DNA of 64,000 bases from Bog-756 sp963696495 (GTDB taxonomy: Bacteria > Actinomycetota > Acidimicrobiia > Acidimicrobiales > RAAP-2). The notes under the pieces are model-generated. The model ran no database searches and was not told the DNA's origin. It saw only the letters and a program-made list of their open reading frames with translations. Positions 8,111 to 18,209 of the stretch are shown in pieces. A program made the translations under genes and the position numbers. The stretch covers positions 248,001 through 312,000 of the forward strand of contig CAVOKJ010000003.1 of NCBI GenBank assembly GCA_963696495.1. The letters are read 5' to 3'. How positions within the stretch are numbered: position 1 is the stretch's first letter; every line of letters begins with the position of its first letter.

Positions 8111-9496
8111 TCAGCCAATCGGCCCGCAACCGAAGCGCGACACCGCCTCGAGCACCGTATCGACGCGGATCAGCTCGATTCCGGGCGGTCCCTCGGGGGT
8201 CGAGGCCGGCACGACCACCCGGGCGAACCCCAGCCGCGCCGACTCCTCGAGACGCCGCGGCAGGTTCGTCACCTGGCGGATCTCACCGGCGAGCCCCACT
8301 TCGCCGACGGCAGCCAGGTCGGCGGGCAGCGCACGCCCGGTGGCGGCCGAGGCCACGGCCAGGGCGACCGCCAGGTCGGCCGCCGGCTCGGTCACCCGGA
8401 TGCCACCGGCCACCGAGGAGAACACGTCCATCGACAGGACCGGGAGTTCGGCATGCCGGCCGAGGACGGCCAGGGTCATCACCAGCCGGCCGCTGTCCAG
8501 GCCCACGACCGACCGCTTGGGCTGGGCCTGGCCCATGGGGGTCACGAGGGCCTGGAGCTCCACCATCAGGGTGCGCCGTCCCTGGACGGCGGGGAGCACG
8601 ACCCCGCCCGGCACCCCGGTCAAACGGTCCCCCAGCAGGAGGCGGCCGGGGTCGTCGACTCGGTTGAGGCCCTGGTCGCCCATCTCGAACAGCCCGAGCT
8701 CGCCGGTGGGACCGAACCGGTGCTTGACCGCCAGGAGCAGGCGGAGCGAATGGTGGCGGTCGCCCTCGAAGCTCAGGACCGTGTCGACCATGTGCTCGAG
8801 GGCCCGGGGCCCGGCCAGCGAACCGTCCTTGGTCACGTGGCCGACCAGCACCGTTGCCACCTGCCGGGACTTGGCCAGGCCGACCAGCTGGTCGGCACAC
8901 TCCCGCACCTGGGTGACGCTGCCCGGGACGCCGGTGGACCGGCGCTCGCCGAGCGTCGCCGGGCCGATGGCCACGGCCTGGATGGAGTCGATGACCACGA
9001 GGTCGGGCTCGGCCTCCACCACGGCGCTGATGACCGCACCGATGTCGGTGACCGACAGGATCAGCAGCCCGGGTGGGATCGGGCCCAACCGCTCGGCCCG
9101 CAGGCGAACCTGGTGGGCCGACTCCTCGGCGGAGACCAGGAGCACCCGGTGCCCGGCAGCGGCCCGTGCCGCCAGCACCTGGAGGAGCAGGGTGGACTTG
9201 CCGATGCCCGGCTCGCCGCCGAGGAGGGTGACCGACCCCGGGACCAGTCCACCGGAGAGCACGCGGTCGAACTCCTCCACGCCGGTGGGGACCGCCGCGG
9301 CCTCGGAGACGTCGACCGAGGCCAGGGGCACTGGCATCGAGGAGAGGTCGAGCGCGTCCACGGCCCGAACCAGGGGCCCGAGCTGGGCCTCCTCGACCAG
9401 GGTGTTCCACTCGCCGCAGGTCGGGCAGCGACCGGCCCAGCGGGCGGTCGTCGACCCGCAGTCGATGCAGCGGTGGCGCTTCGCCGTCTTGGCCAT
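8111..9496 (-). CDS. radA: DNA repair protein RadA (Sms)
   Basis: A 461-residue branch-migration helicase of recombinational repair. It starts with a C4 zinc finger (C10, C13, C24, C27), followed by a RecA-like ATPase with Walker A GGEPGIGKST (K100) and Walker B (LVVIDSIQA). The RadA-specific motif, normally KNRFG, reads KHRFG here at residues 258-262. The C-terminal third is the Lon-protease-like domain (LAVALAVASAATGRALP). The start is ATG with little leader, and MAKTAKRHRCIDCG is the usual family start. It is immediately upstream of disA. The upstream 184 bases hold a tandem repeat and a hairpin that belongs to the clpC 3' end. Confidence 0.95.
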   Translation of the reverse strand: MAKTAKRHRCIDCGSTTARWAGRCPTCGEWNTLVEEAQLGPLVRAVDALDLSSMPVPLASVDVSEAAAVPTGVEEFDRVLSGGLVPGSVTLLGGEPGIGKSTLLLQVLAARAAAGHRVLLVSAEESAHQVRLRAERLGPIPPGLLILSVTDIGAVISAVVEAEPDLVVIDSIQAVAIGPATLGERRSTGVPGSVTQVRECADQLVGLAKSRQVATVLVGHVTKDGSLAGPRALEHMVDTVLSFEGDRHHSLRLLLAVKHRFGPTGELGLFEMGDQGLNRVDDPGRLLLGDRLTGVPGGVVLPAVQGRRTLMVELQALVTPMGQAQPKRSVVGLDSGRLVMTLAVLGRHAELPVLSMDVFSSVAGGIRVTEPAADLAVALAVASAATGRALPADLAAVGEVGLAGEIRQVTNLPRRLEESARLGFARVVVPASTPEGPPGIELIRVDTVLEAVSRFGCGPIG

Positions 9497-9540
9497 GGGA
9501 CCGATGGTAGGGACTGGGTGTGACGTCCGGTGTGATCGTC

Positions 9541-9592
9541 GCCGGACCCCGGCGCGGTGGGAGATCGCCGGACCCCGGCGCGGTGGGAGATC
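9541..9592. repeat. Two tandem copies of a 26-base repeat
   Basis: Two identical 26-base units (9541-9566 and 9567-9592), each beginning GCCGGACCCCGG and ending GGGAGATC, followed by a partial third copy from 9593. They lie between clpC and radA, next to the hairpin at 9604-9633. The length is not a multiple of three and no gene runs through them. Function unknown. Confidence 0.85.
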
Positions 9593-9603
9593 GCCGGACG
9601 CGG

Positions 9604-9633
9604 ATCACCCCACCGGAGGTCCGGTGGGGTGAT
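9604..9633 (-). terminator. Terminator-like hairpin after clpC
   Basis: A perfect 13-bp stem (ATCACCCCACCGG / CCGGTGGGGTGAT) with a 4-base loop lies 47 bases past the clpC stop and about 110 bases before radA. No T-run follows on the minus strand, so it may act with Rho or as an mRNA-stabilising 3' structure. Confidence 0.6.
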
Positions 9634-9680
9634 GTCGCTGCAGTCCTATCGGGGCGGCCCCGTCGTGCCGTCCCGGAGTG

Positions 9681-12239
<2,559 letters not shown>

Positions 12240-12371
12240 TCCACCGCCTCCATCCGCGGTCAGTAACTAACCGAAGTCTACAGGTGACGGTGCGCCCCGC
12301 ACCCGCACAGTTTCCCTATTTTGGATTCCCTTTTCTCAGTCATCGGCAACCTGGCCTATCGTCTGTAGGAA
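12240..12371. promoter_or_regulatory. Divergent promoter region clpC / polyprenyl synthase
   Basis: This 132-base divergent spacer is noticeably more AT-rich than its surroundings (for example TTTCCCTATTTTGG). On the plus strand TATCGT ends about ten bases before the GTG at 12372 and no Shine-Dalgarno is correctly spaced, which suggests a -10 element and a leaderless transcript. On the minus strand TAGACT at about 12277-12282 is a candidate -10 for clpC, with a normal ribosome site downstream. These calls rest on composition and spacing only. Confidence 0.35.
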
Positions 12372-13349
12372 GTGAACGTCGTAGAGCTCCTCGGGCTTCC
12401 CGCACTCGAAGATCAATTGAGACGCCTCGAGCCCCTGCTCGTCGAGTCGGTGATCACTGGTGACGGCTTCCTCGACGAGGTGACCACCCACCTGCTGTCA
12501 GCCGGCGGGAAGCGCCTCCGGCCGGTCCTCGCCCTGGCCACAGCCACTTCCGGCGTCCGCGACGCCTCCGAGGAGGACCTGTTGGGGGCGGTGGCGGTCG
12601 AGCTGGTGCACCTCGCCTCGCTCTACCACGACGACGTCATGGACGAGGCCACCGTGCGCCGGAACGTGGAGAGCGTCAACGCACGATTCGGGAACCTGGT
12701 GGCCATCGTCGCCGGCGACTTCCTGCTGGCCCGCTCGGCGGAGATCGCCGCCGGCCTCGGGACCGAGATAGCCGGCCTGCTGGCCGCCACGCTGGGTGAG
12801 CTCTGCCGGGGCCAGGTGGCCGAGGTGCACGACGCATTCCAGATCGCCAGGACCGAAGACAGCTACTCGAGCGCCATTGCCGGCAAGACGGCGTCGCTCA
12901 TGGCGACCTCCTGTCGGATCGGGGCCCTGACCGGGAATCTCTCCCGTGGCCAGGTCGACGCCTACACGATGTTCGGTCGCTATTTCGGGATGATCTTCCA
13001 GGTCCGCGACGACATCCTCGACGTGATCGGGACCGAGGCCGAGCTGGGCAAGCCCGCCGGGCAGGACCTGGCGGAGGGCATCTACACCCTGCCGGTGCTG
13101 CTGGCCCTGGCCGACCCGGCCGTCGGTCCGGAGCTGCGACCGCTGCTCGGCCAGCCCCTCGGCCATCCCGAGCGGGACAAGGCCCGATCGATCGTCGCCG
13201 AGTCGGGCGCCATCCCCCGGTCCGTGACCGTGGCCCGTCGCTATGCCGACCTGGCGGCGGACGCCGCGGTCTCGGGGCTGGCCACCGAGCTCGGCGACGG
13301 CTTCGCCAGCCTGGCCCACTCACTCGTCGACGACCTCCCGGCCGACTGA
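12372..13349 (+). CDS. Long-chain trans-polyprenyl diphosphate synthase
   Basis: A 325-residue all-helical prenyltransferase that adds isopentenyl diphosphate units to an allylic primer, probably to make the menaquinone side chain. The first aspartate-rich motif is D87-D-V-M-D91 in YHDDVMDEA and the second is D213-D-I-L-D217 in QVRDDILD. GGKRLRPVLAL and the Lys-Thr-Ala region (AGKTASLM) are also present. Small residues and no Phe close to the first motif favour a long-chain product, but the exact length cannot be read. The GTG at 12372 has an AGGA only one base away, so translation may be leaderless. It is the only gene of its transcript and is followed by repeats and a hairpin. Confidence 0.9.
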   Translation: MNVVELLGLPALEDQLRRLEPLLVESVITGDGFLDEVTTHLLSAGGKRLRPVLALATATSGVRDASEEDLLGAVAVELVHLASLYHDDVMDEATVRRNVESVNARFGNLVAIVAGDFLLARSAEIAAGLGTEIAGLLAATLGELCRGQVAEVHDAFQIARTEDSYSSAIAGKTASLMATSCRIGALTGNLSRGQVDAYTMFGRYFGMIFQVRDDILDVIGTEAELGKPAGQDLAEGIYTLPVLLALADPAVGPELRPLLGQPLGHPERDKARSIVAESGAIPRSVTVARRYADLAADAAVSGLATELGDGFASLAHSLVDDLPAD

Positions 13350-13478
13350 TCGTCCGGGCCCCCGGCCGGCCCGTCGCCTGAGCCGGACGCCCCGTCGCGG
13401 GCCCGGCGCCGGCGCCGAACCGCTCATACCGACCGTAGGTAATTCGCGAAACAAGTCGGCCGGCGCTCCCTCACCGCG

Positions 13479-13593
13479 GCCCCGGGCCCGTCCGAACCGC
13501 TGCCCCGGGCCCGTCCGAACCGCCGCCCCGGGCCCGTCCGAACCGGCGCCCCGGGCCCGTCCCAATCGCCGCCCCGGGCCCGTCCGTCTGTCC
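13479..13593. repeat. Five tandem copies of a 23-base GC-rich repeat
   Basis: Units starting GCCCCGGGCCCGTCC occur at 13479, 13502, 13525, 13548 and 13571, exactly 23 bases apart, with CGAACCGC-type variable ends. The 23-base period rules out a coding repeat. They fill most of the 281-base spacer between the polyprenyl synthase and the convergent secreted protein gene and could fold into strong RNA structure in either transcript. Confidence 0.9.
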
Positions 13594-13602
13594 CACGGAC
13601 GG
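13580..13602. terminator. Hairpin between convergent genes
   Basis: A perfect 8-bp stem (CCGTCCGT / ACGGACGG) with a 7-base loop sits at the end of the tandem repeat and 28 bases from the stop of the convergent gene at 13631. It could terminate either transcript; no T-run is present. Confidence 0.4.
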
Positions 13603-13630
13603 TGACGGGCCGGCCACTACCTGGAACTGC

Positions 13631-14023
13631 CTAGGAGGTGGGCACCCCCACGTGGCACTTGGCCTCGATGGCCGCCGAGGCCTTGGTCAGGCGAGTGCCG
13701 AACGTGGTGCTCTCCAACCGCTTGATCCGCTTCTCGATGCGGGCGGCCCGTCGGGTACGCCCGGCCTGGTTGGCCTTCGCCTCGGCCGCCTTCAGCTTGG
13801 GCAGCCCGGCGCTGACGCGGCCTTCGACCTTCTCGATCCGGGTGAGGGCTTTCGTGGCGTTGGCGCAATTGAAGCGGGCCAGTGCCGCGGGGGTCACCGA
13901 GGAGGCCGACACGGACGTACCCGGTGCGGCGGCACCGGCGATGCCTGCCGTCCCGAGCGTCAGGGCTCCGACAGCCACTGCGCCGACCACCAGCGCTTTT
14001 CCAGCGGGGATCAGTTTCGTCAT
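13631..14023 (-). CDS. Small secreted basic helical protein, function unknown
   Basis: A 130-residue protein with a clear Sec signal peptide: Lys at position 3, a hydrophobic stretch VVGAVAVGALTLGTAGIAGA and likely cleavage near residues 32-36. The mature part is about 95 residues, rich in Ala, Lys and Arg and predicted mainly helical (segments such as RIEKVEGRVSAGL and RIEKRIKRLES). It has only two cysteines, one near each end, which could form a disulfide. I recognise no family. ATG at 14023 is preceded by GGAG five bases upstream, which decides the start over the longer open frame. It is monocistronic and convergent with the prenyl synthase; the cofactor genes nearby give no hint. Confidence 0.75.
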   Translation of the reverse strand: MTKLIPAGKALVVGAVAVGALTLGTAGIAGAAAPGTSVSASSVTPAALARFNCANATKALTRIEKVEGRVSAGLPKLKAAEAKANQAGRTRRAARIEKRIKRLESTTFGTRLTKASAAIEAKCHVGVPTS

Positions 14024-14419
14024 GGGTTCTCCTACTTCCTGGTTCGGCCGGCCATTCCGGCTTCTCCTCCAGTTATCGTCGGCCGCCATGTGCTGGCGAT
14101 GATGGGGATGTTAGGACCCGGTGATGGCCGGCCGGCGTCGCCCCCCCCGAGCCCCGCCGTCGGGCCCACCGAGGGCGGGAAGGTCGTCGGCGGGACGCCA
14201 CCGGTCGGCCGGGAGCGGCGTCCTCGGGCAGCGGTGCCCGTACAACTGACATAGTGACTGCCATTTGTTATCCTCTGCCCATGCCTCTGCCCATGCCTCT
14301 GCCAGTGCCTCTGCCCGGGCCAGCGCCCAGGCCAGGCAAGCGACCGAGGACCTGTCCCGCTGCGCCGGCCCGGGCGCCCCGCCGCACCACCTCCCCGCCG
14401 TGGTGACGGTGACCGTAGT
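14024..14419. other. 396-base spacer with a 12-base repeat and a possible proline-rich leader peptide
   Basis: This divergent spacer holds the promoter of the secreted protein on its left side. At 14272-14319 there are four 12-base units of the type CCTCTGCCCATG. An open frame 14281-14406 runs through them and would encode 41 residues starting MPLPMPLPVPLPGP, ending 13 bases before the next gene. It has no ribosome site, so I do not call it a gene. An AT-richer patch (CATTTGTTATCC, about 14262-14273) could be a -10 region for the downstream SRPBCC gene. Confidence 0.4.
14272..14319. repeat. Four tandem copies of a 12-base repeat
   Basis: Four 12-base units CCTCTGCCCATG, CCTCTGCCCATG, CCTCTGCCAGTG and CCTCTGCCCGGG lie head to tail just upstream of the SRPBCC gene. 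The period is a multiple of three and the plus strand would read Pro-Leu-Pro-Met repeats; whether it is translated is unknown. Confidence 0.85.
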
Positions 14420-14899
14420 GTGGTGCCGGTGACGGCCACCCGGGGAAGTGTGCGGCACGCCGTCCAGTTGGCGTGCCCGCCCGACAGGGTGTGGGCGCTG
14501 GTGGGCGATCCGGCCCGCATCCACGAGTGGTTCCCCGGCATCGAGTCGTGCACGGTCGAGGGCGACGAGCGCACGGTGGTCACCCGATCGGGACTGCCCA
14601 TGCCCGAACACCTGTTGACCGTCGACAACGTCCTGCGGCGCTTCCAGTACCGCATCGTGGCCCCCATGTTCAAAGAACACCTCGGGACGCTCGACGTCCA
14701 CGGGCTCGACGACGGGACCAGCCTGGTCGTCTACAGCACCGACGCCGACCCGGCCCCACTAGCCCTGGTCATCGGCGGTGCGGCCAGGAACGCGCTCTCC
14801 CAGCTCCCCCTGAGACTCGGTCTCGAAGGCGCCGAGCGCCCCAGCACGGCGGCCGACCCCCGGTCGGGGCCGGTCGCAACCCGGAAAGGAACCCACTGA
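14420..14899 (+). CDS. SRPBCC (START-like) domain protein
   Basis: A 159-residue helix-grip fold protein of the polyketide cyclase/dehydrase family, which bind hydrophobic ligands in a deep cavity. Typical features are the opening VQLACPPDRVWALVGDPARIHEWFPGI, cut here for brevity to the W-x-L-V-G-D-P and H-E-W-F-P-G-I motifs, followed by alternating strands and a C-terminal helix. Three GTG codons (14420, 14423, 14429) compete as start and none has a good ribosome site; the earliest is given. The TGA stop overlaps the ATG of the sulfatase (TGATG), so the two are translationally coupled and may act on the same compound. The ligand is unknown. Confidence 0.75.
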   Translation: MVPVTATRGSVRHAVQLACPPDRVWALVGDPARIHEWFPGIESCTVEGDERTVVTRSGLPMPEHLLTVDNVLRRFQYRIVAPMFKEHLGTLDVHGLDDGTSLVVYSTDADPAPLALVIGGAARNALSQLPLRLGLEGAERPSTAADPRSGPVATRKGTH

Positions 14900-16446
14900 T
14901 GGGCCGCAAGATCCTCCTCGTCACCACCGACCAGCAGCGGTACGACACGCTCGGATGCAACGGCGGGCAGCTCTCGTCGACCCCGAACATCGACGCACTG
15001 GCCGCAGACGGGATCCGCTTCGAACGGGCCCATCCCCAGTCGGTGGTGTGCATGCCGTCCCGTTCGACCATCCTCACCGGCCAGCATCCGAGCACCCACG
15101 GGGTGTGGATGAACGGGGTGCCCCTTCCGGTCGACGCCCCGTCGGTCGCCGACGTCCTCCACGGCTCCGGGTACCGGACGGCGCTGCTCGGCAAGGCGCA
15201 CTTCGAGCCGTTCCTCGATCCCTTCTTCCGCTTCACCGAGAACTCGATGGCCACGACCGACGGGTCGGTGCCGCCGGGTGGCCTCCATCGGGGGTTCGAG
15301 CACCTGGAGATGGCCACCCACGGAGCCATCGGGCCGCTCCACTACGCCAGGTGGATGATGGCCGAGCACCCCGAGGCCCTCGGCGGGTTCTACCCGGCCC
15401 TCGACGGGTCGCTCCAGGTCAACGCGGCCGGCGGCGGTGACACCGGTGCTCCCCAGGTGAAGGTCAATCCCATCGAGCGCGGGATCTACCACACCGACTG
15501 GGTGGCCGACCGGACGATCGGCTGGCTGGACACGTTGGGGGCGGACGAGGACTGGTTCTGCTGGATGAGCTTCCCGGATCCCCACCATCCGTGGGACCCT
15601 CCCGAGTCCGAGGTGGGACGGGTCGACTGGCGCGAGGTGCCGCTGCCGGCCGGCTACCCCGAGGACCGGGCCGAGCGAGAGGCGATCCTCGACGCCAAGC
15701 CCCGGCACTGGCGGCTCTGGTACGACGGGACGCTGGTGTCCAACTACGAGGCGCCGGCCGAGTGGGTCCCGGCCACCTTGACCCCCGACCAGGTGCGTGA
15801 GGTCAATGCCCGGAACGCCGTCGAGTGCGAGCTCATCGACGAGGCCCTCGGGCGGGTGCTGGCCCGCATCGCCGAGCGGGGTTGGGCCGACGACCTCGAC
15901 GTGGTGTTCACGACCGACCACGGCGAGCTCCAGGGTGACTTCGGGCTGCTGTTCAAGGGCCCTTACCATGTCGACGCCCTGATGCGACTGCCCCTCATCT
16001 GGCGGCCGGCGCCGTCGAGCGCCACCCCGCCGTCGGTGGTCAGCCGCCCGGTCGGCCTGGTCGACCTCGCCCCGACGTTCTGTGCCATCGCCGGCATCGC
16101 ACCGCCCCCGTGGATGGAGGGCGAGGCCCTTCCGGTGGACGACGTCGACGCCACGGCCCGGGGCTTCGAGCGGGTCCTGACCGAGTGGGACAGCGAGCTG
16201 TTCGGCGTCGACGTCCATCTGCGGACGATCATGCGCGACAACTGGGTGTGCAGCACCTACCTTCCCGGCACTTCGCACGACGGGACCGAGGGTGAGCTCT
16301 ACGACCTGGACGACGATCCGCTCCAGAGGGTCAACCGGTGGGACGATCCGGCGGTGGCGGCCGTCCGTCACGACCTCGTCGCCGACCTGTGGGACCACCA
16401 GCCCGAGAAGCGGACCCCGAAGCTCGTGCTCGAGGCACCTGTCTGA
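14899..16446 (+). CDS. Type I (formylglycine-dependent) sulfatase
   Basis: A 515-residue member of the alkaline phosphatase/sulfatase superfamily that hydrolyses sulfate esters. The activation motif C51-M-P-S-R55 (VVCMPSRSTILTG) is intact, so Cys51 should be converted to formylglycine by a generating enzyme or an anaerobic maturase. Calcium-site residues appear in LLVTTDQQRYDTLG near the N-terminus and in FTTDHGELQGDFG near residue 340. The C-terminal part has the usual ELYDLDDDPLQ segment. There is no signal peptide, so it should be cytoplasmic and act on an imported or internal ester. It is coupled to the SRPBCC gene by a one-base overlap. The real substrate, or arylsulfatase versus choline-sulfatase-like activity, cannot be decided. 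Confidence 0.9.
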   Translation: MGRKILLVTTDQQRYDTLGCNGGQLSSTPNIDALAADGIRFERAHPQSVVCMPSRSTILTGQHPSTHGVWMNGVPLPVDAPSVADVLHGSGYRTALLGKAHFEPFLDPFFRFTENSMATTDGSVPPGGLHRGFEHLEMATHGAIGPLHYARWMMAEHPEALGGFYPALDGSLQVNAAGGGDTGAPQVKVNPIERGIYHTDWVADRTIGWLDTLGADEDWFCWMSFPDPHHPWDPPESEVGRVDWREVPLPAGYPEDRAEREAILDAKPRHWRLWYDGTLVSNYEAPAEWVPATLTPDQVREVNARNAVECELIDEALGRVLARIAERGWADDLDVVFTTDHGELQGDFGLLFKGPYHVDALMRLPLIWRPAPSSATPPSVVSRPVGLVDLAPTFCAIAGIAPPPWMEGEALPVDDVDATARGFERVLTEWDSELFGVDVHLRTIMRDNWVCSTYLPGTSHDGTEGELYDLDDDPLQRVNRWDDPAVAAVRHDLVADLWDHQPEKRTPKLVLEAPV

Positions 16447-16452
16447 TCCGGG

Positions 16453-17292
16453 TCAGGCCCTCCGGGGCGGGCGGGACACCGAGTTGCGGTCGAAGATGAT
16501 CCGGAGCCCGTGCAAGGTGAGCCACGGCTCCACGTACTCGATCTCCTCGGAGTAGGGCGAGATCAGCTCGGCCAGTCCGCCGGTGGCGACCACCGTGCAC
16601 TCCCCCAGCACGGCGGCGAACCGCCGGCACAGGCCGTCCACCTGTCCGGCAAAGCCGTAGAGCGCCCCCGACTGGATCGACTCGACCGTCGACTTGCCGA
16701 TGACGCTCCGCGGCTCCACGAGTTCGACGCGGCGGAGGGCGGCGGCGTTGGCGAACAGGGCGTCGAGGCTGATGGCGACCCCGGGGGTGATGGCACCACC
16801 CAGGTACTCGCCGGCCTCGGAGATGGCGTCGAACGTGGTCGCCGTCCCCAGGTCCACCACCACGCAGGGGCCACCGAACAGGTCGTGGGCGCCCACTGCG
16901 TTGGCGATCCGGTCGGCACCCACCTCCTTCGGGTTGTCGTAGAGGATGGGCATCCCGCTCTTCACGCCCGGCTCCAGCACGACGGCCGGGACGTCGAACC
17001 AGCGGGCCACCATCTGGCGGAGGTTGGCCGTCACCAGTGGCACCGAGGACGTCACGGCGATGCCCGACACGGCGTCGTCGATGTCCAGTCCGTCGAGGTC
17101 GAGGAGCTGGGTGAGCAGCAGGGCGTGCTCGTCGGCCGTCCGCTCGGCCACCGTCGAGAGCCGCCAGTGGTGGGCCAGTCCGCTCGGCTCGTTGCCGTCG
17201 CGGGGTCCGGGGTCGACGAGGTCGGCGCCGGGGTCGTCGGTGAACAGCCCCACCACGGTCTCGGTGTTCCCCACGTCGATGGCCAGCAGCAT
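16453..17292 (-). CDS. coaX: Type III pantothenate kinase CoaX
   Basis: A 279-residue kinase that phosphorylates pantothenate, the first committed step of coenzyme A synthesis. The ASKHA fold shows its phosphate-1 motif LLAIDVGNTETVVGLF at the N-terminus, NPKEVGADRIANA and VVVDLGTATTFDAI (phosphate-2) in the middle and ATGGLAELI (adenosine motif) near residue 240. The ATG at 17292 lies two bases after the nadC stop and is preceded by GGAAAGG. It is the last gene of the long minus-strand cofactor run and sits two genes from panC-type functions, linking pantothenate synthesis and use. It ends six bases from the convergent sulfatase stop. Confidence 0.95.
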   Translation of the reverse strand: MLLAIDVGNTETVVGLFTDDPGADLVDPGPRDGNEPSGLAHHWRLSTVAERTADEHALLLTQLLDLDGLDIDDAVSGIAVTSSVPLVTANLRQMVARWFDVPAVVLEPGVKSGMPILYDNPKEVGADRIANAVGAHDLFGGPCVVVDLGTATTFDAISEAGEYLGGAITPGVAISLDALFANAAALRRVELVEPRSVIGKSTVESIQSGALYGFAGQVDGLCRRFAAVLGECTVVATGGLAELISPYSEEIEYVEPWLTLHGLRIIFDRNSVSRPPRRA

Positions 17293-17294
17293 GA

Positions 17295-18209
17295 TCAGCC
17301 TTTCCCCCCGGGATCCGGCGGTAGGTCGAACCCGAGGTCGAGGACCGGGGCGGAGTGGGTCAGGGCGCCGACGGAGACGAGGTCGGCGCCGGCCCCGGCC
17401 AGGAGCGGGGCCGAGTTCAGCGACACACGGCCCGACACCTCCACCAGGGCATCGGAGCCAGCGGCCCGGACCAGGGCCACGCACGCCTCCACCTGGTCGG
17501 GGCCCATGTTGTCCAGCATGATCACGGTGGCACCCGCCGTCGCCGCCTCGGACACCTGCTCGGCCCGATCGCACTCCACCTCGACCATGCGCCCCGGCCA
17601 GAGGGCCTTGGCCCGGGCGACGGCGTCGCCGATCGACGTACCGCCGAGGTGGTTGTCCTTCACCAGCACGGCGTCGGAGAGGCTCCCCCGGTGGTTGTGG
17701 CCCCCACCGGCCCGGACGGCGGCCTTCTCCAGGGCCCGTAGGCCGGGCGTCGTCTTGCGGGTGTCGAGGACACGGGTGGCCGGGTTGGCCGCCCGGACGG
17801 CTCGCACGTAGTGCCGGGTGAGGGTGGCCACCCCGGACAGGTGCCCGAGGAAGTTCAGGGCCGTGCGCTCGGCGGTCAGGATCGACCGCAACGGCCCGGT
17901 GACCGTGGCCACCACCGAGCCGCAGTGCACGTCGTCGCCGTCACCGATCGCCCAGCGGACGTCGAGGGCCGGATCGACCTGAGCGAACGTCTCCAGGGCG
18001 CAGGCACGGCCGGCGATGACGCCGTCGGCACGGCTGACGATCCCGACCGTGGCCGAGGTGGTCGCCGGGACGAGTGCCGCCGTGAGATCGCCGAGGGGCA
18101 GCAGGTCCTCGGCCAGCGCCCGCGCCACCGCGTCGGCGACCGCCGGGTGCGGGGGGTCGAACGGGGTCGTCGTGACCAGAGGGCCACGACCCGAGGACGT
18201 CGCCGCCAT
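17295..18209 (-). CDS. nadC: Nicotinate-nucleotide pyrophosphorylase (quinolinate phosphoribosyltransferase) NadC
   Basis: A 304-residue enzyme that converts quinolinate and PRPP to nicotinate mononucleotide, CO2 and pyrophosphate in de novo NAD synthesis. Family motifs are EDLLPLGDLTAALVP at the start, the catalytic/binding segment DTRKTTPGLRALEK, GGGHNHRGSLSD, LVKDNH and VEVECDRAEQ, and the barrel end DLVSVGALTHS. The ATG at 18209 overlaps the nadB stop by one base (TGATG), indicating coupling. The first 14 residues are poorly conserved and a slightly later start is possible. Together with nadB it supplies two of the three NAD-specific steps; nadA, which would make quinolinate from NadB's product, is not in the window. 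Confidence 0.95.
   Translation of the reverse strand: MAATSSGRGPLVTTTPFDPPHPAVADAVARALAEDLLPLGDLTAALVPATTSATVGIVSRADGVIAGRACALETFAQVDPALDVRWAIGDGDDVHCGSVVATVTGPLRSILTAERTALNFLGHLSGVATLTRHYVRAVRAANPATRVLDTRKTTPGLRALEKAAVRAGGGHNHRGSLSDAVLVKDNHLGGTSIGDAVARAKALWPGRMVEVECDRAEQVSEAATAGATVIMLDNMGPDQVEACVALVRAAGSDALVEVSGRVSLNSAPLLAGAGADLVSVGALTHSAPVLDLGFDLPPDPGGKG

Noticed and set aside
6985..8118. TTG at 8118 as the disA start
   Set aside because: It would add 14 poorly conserved residues; GTG at 8076 gives the normal DisA length of about 360.
14281..14406. Proline-rich 41-codon frame as a gene
   Set aside because: No ribosome site and simple repeat composition; kept only as a possible leader peptide.
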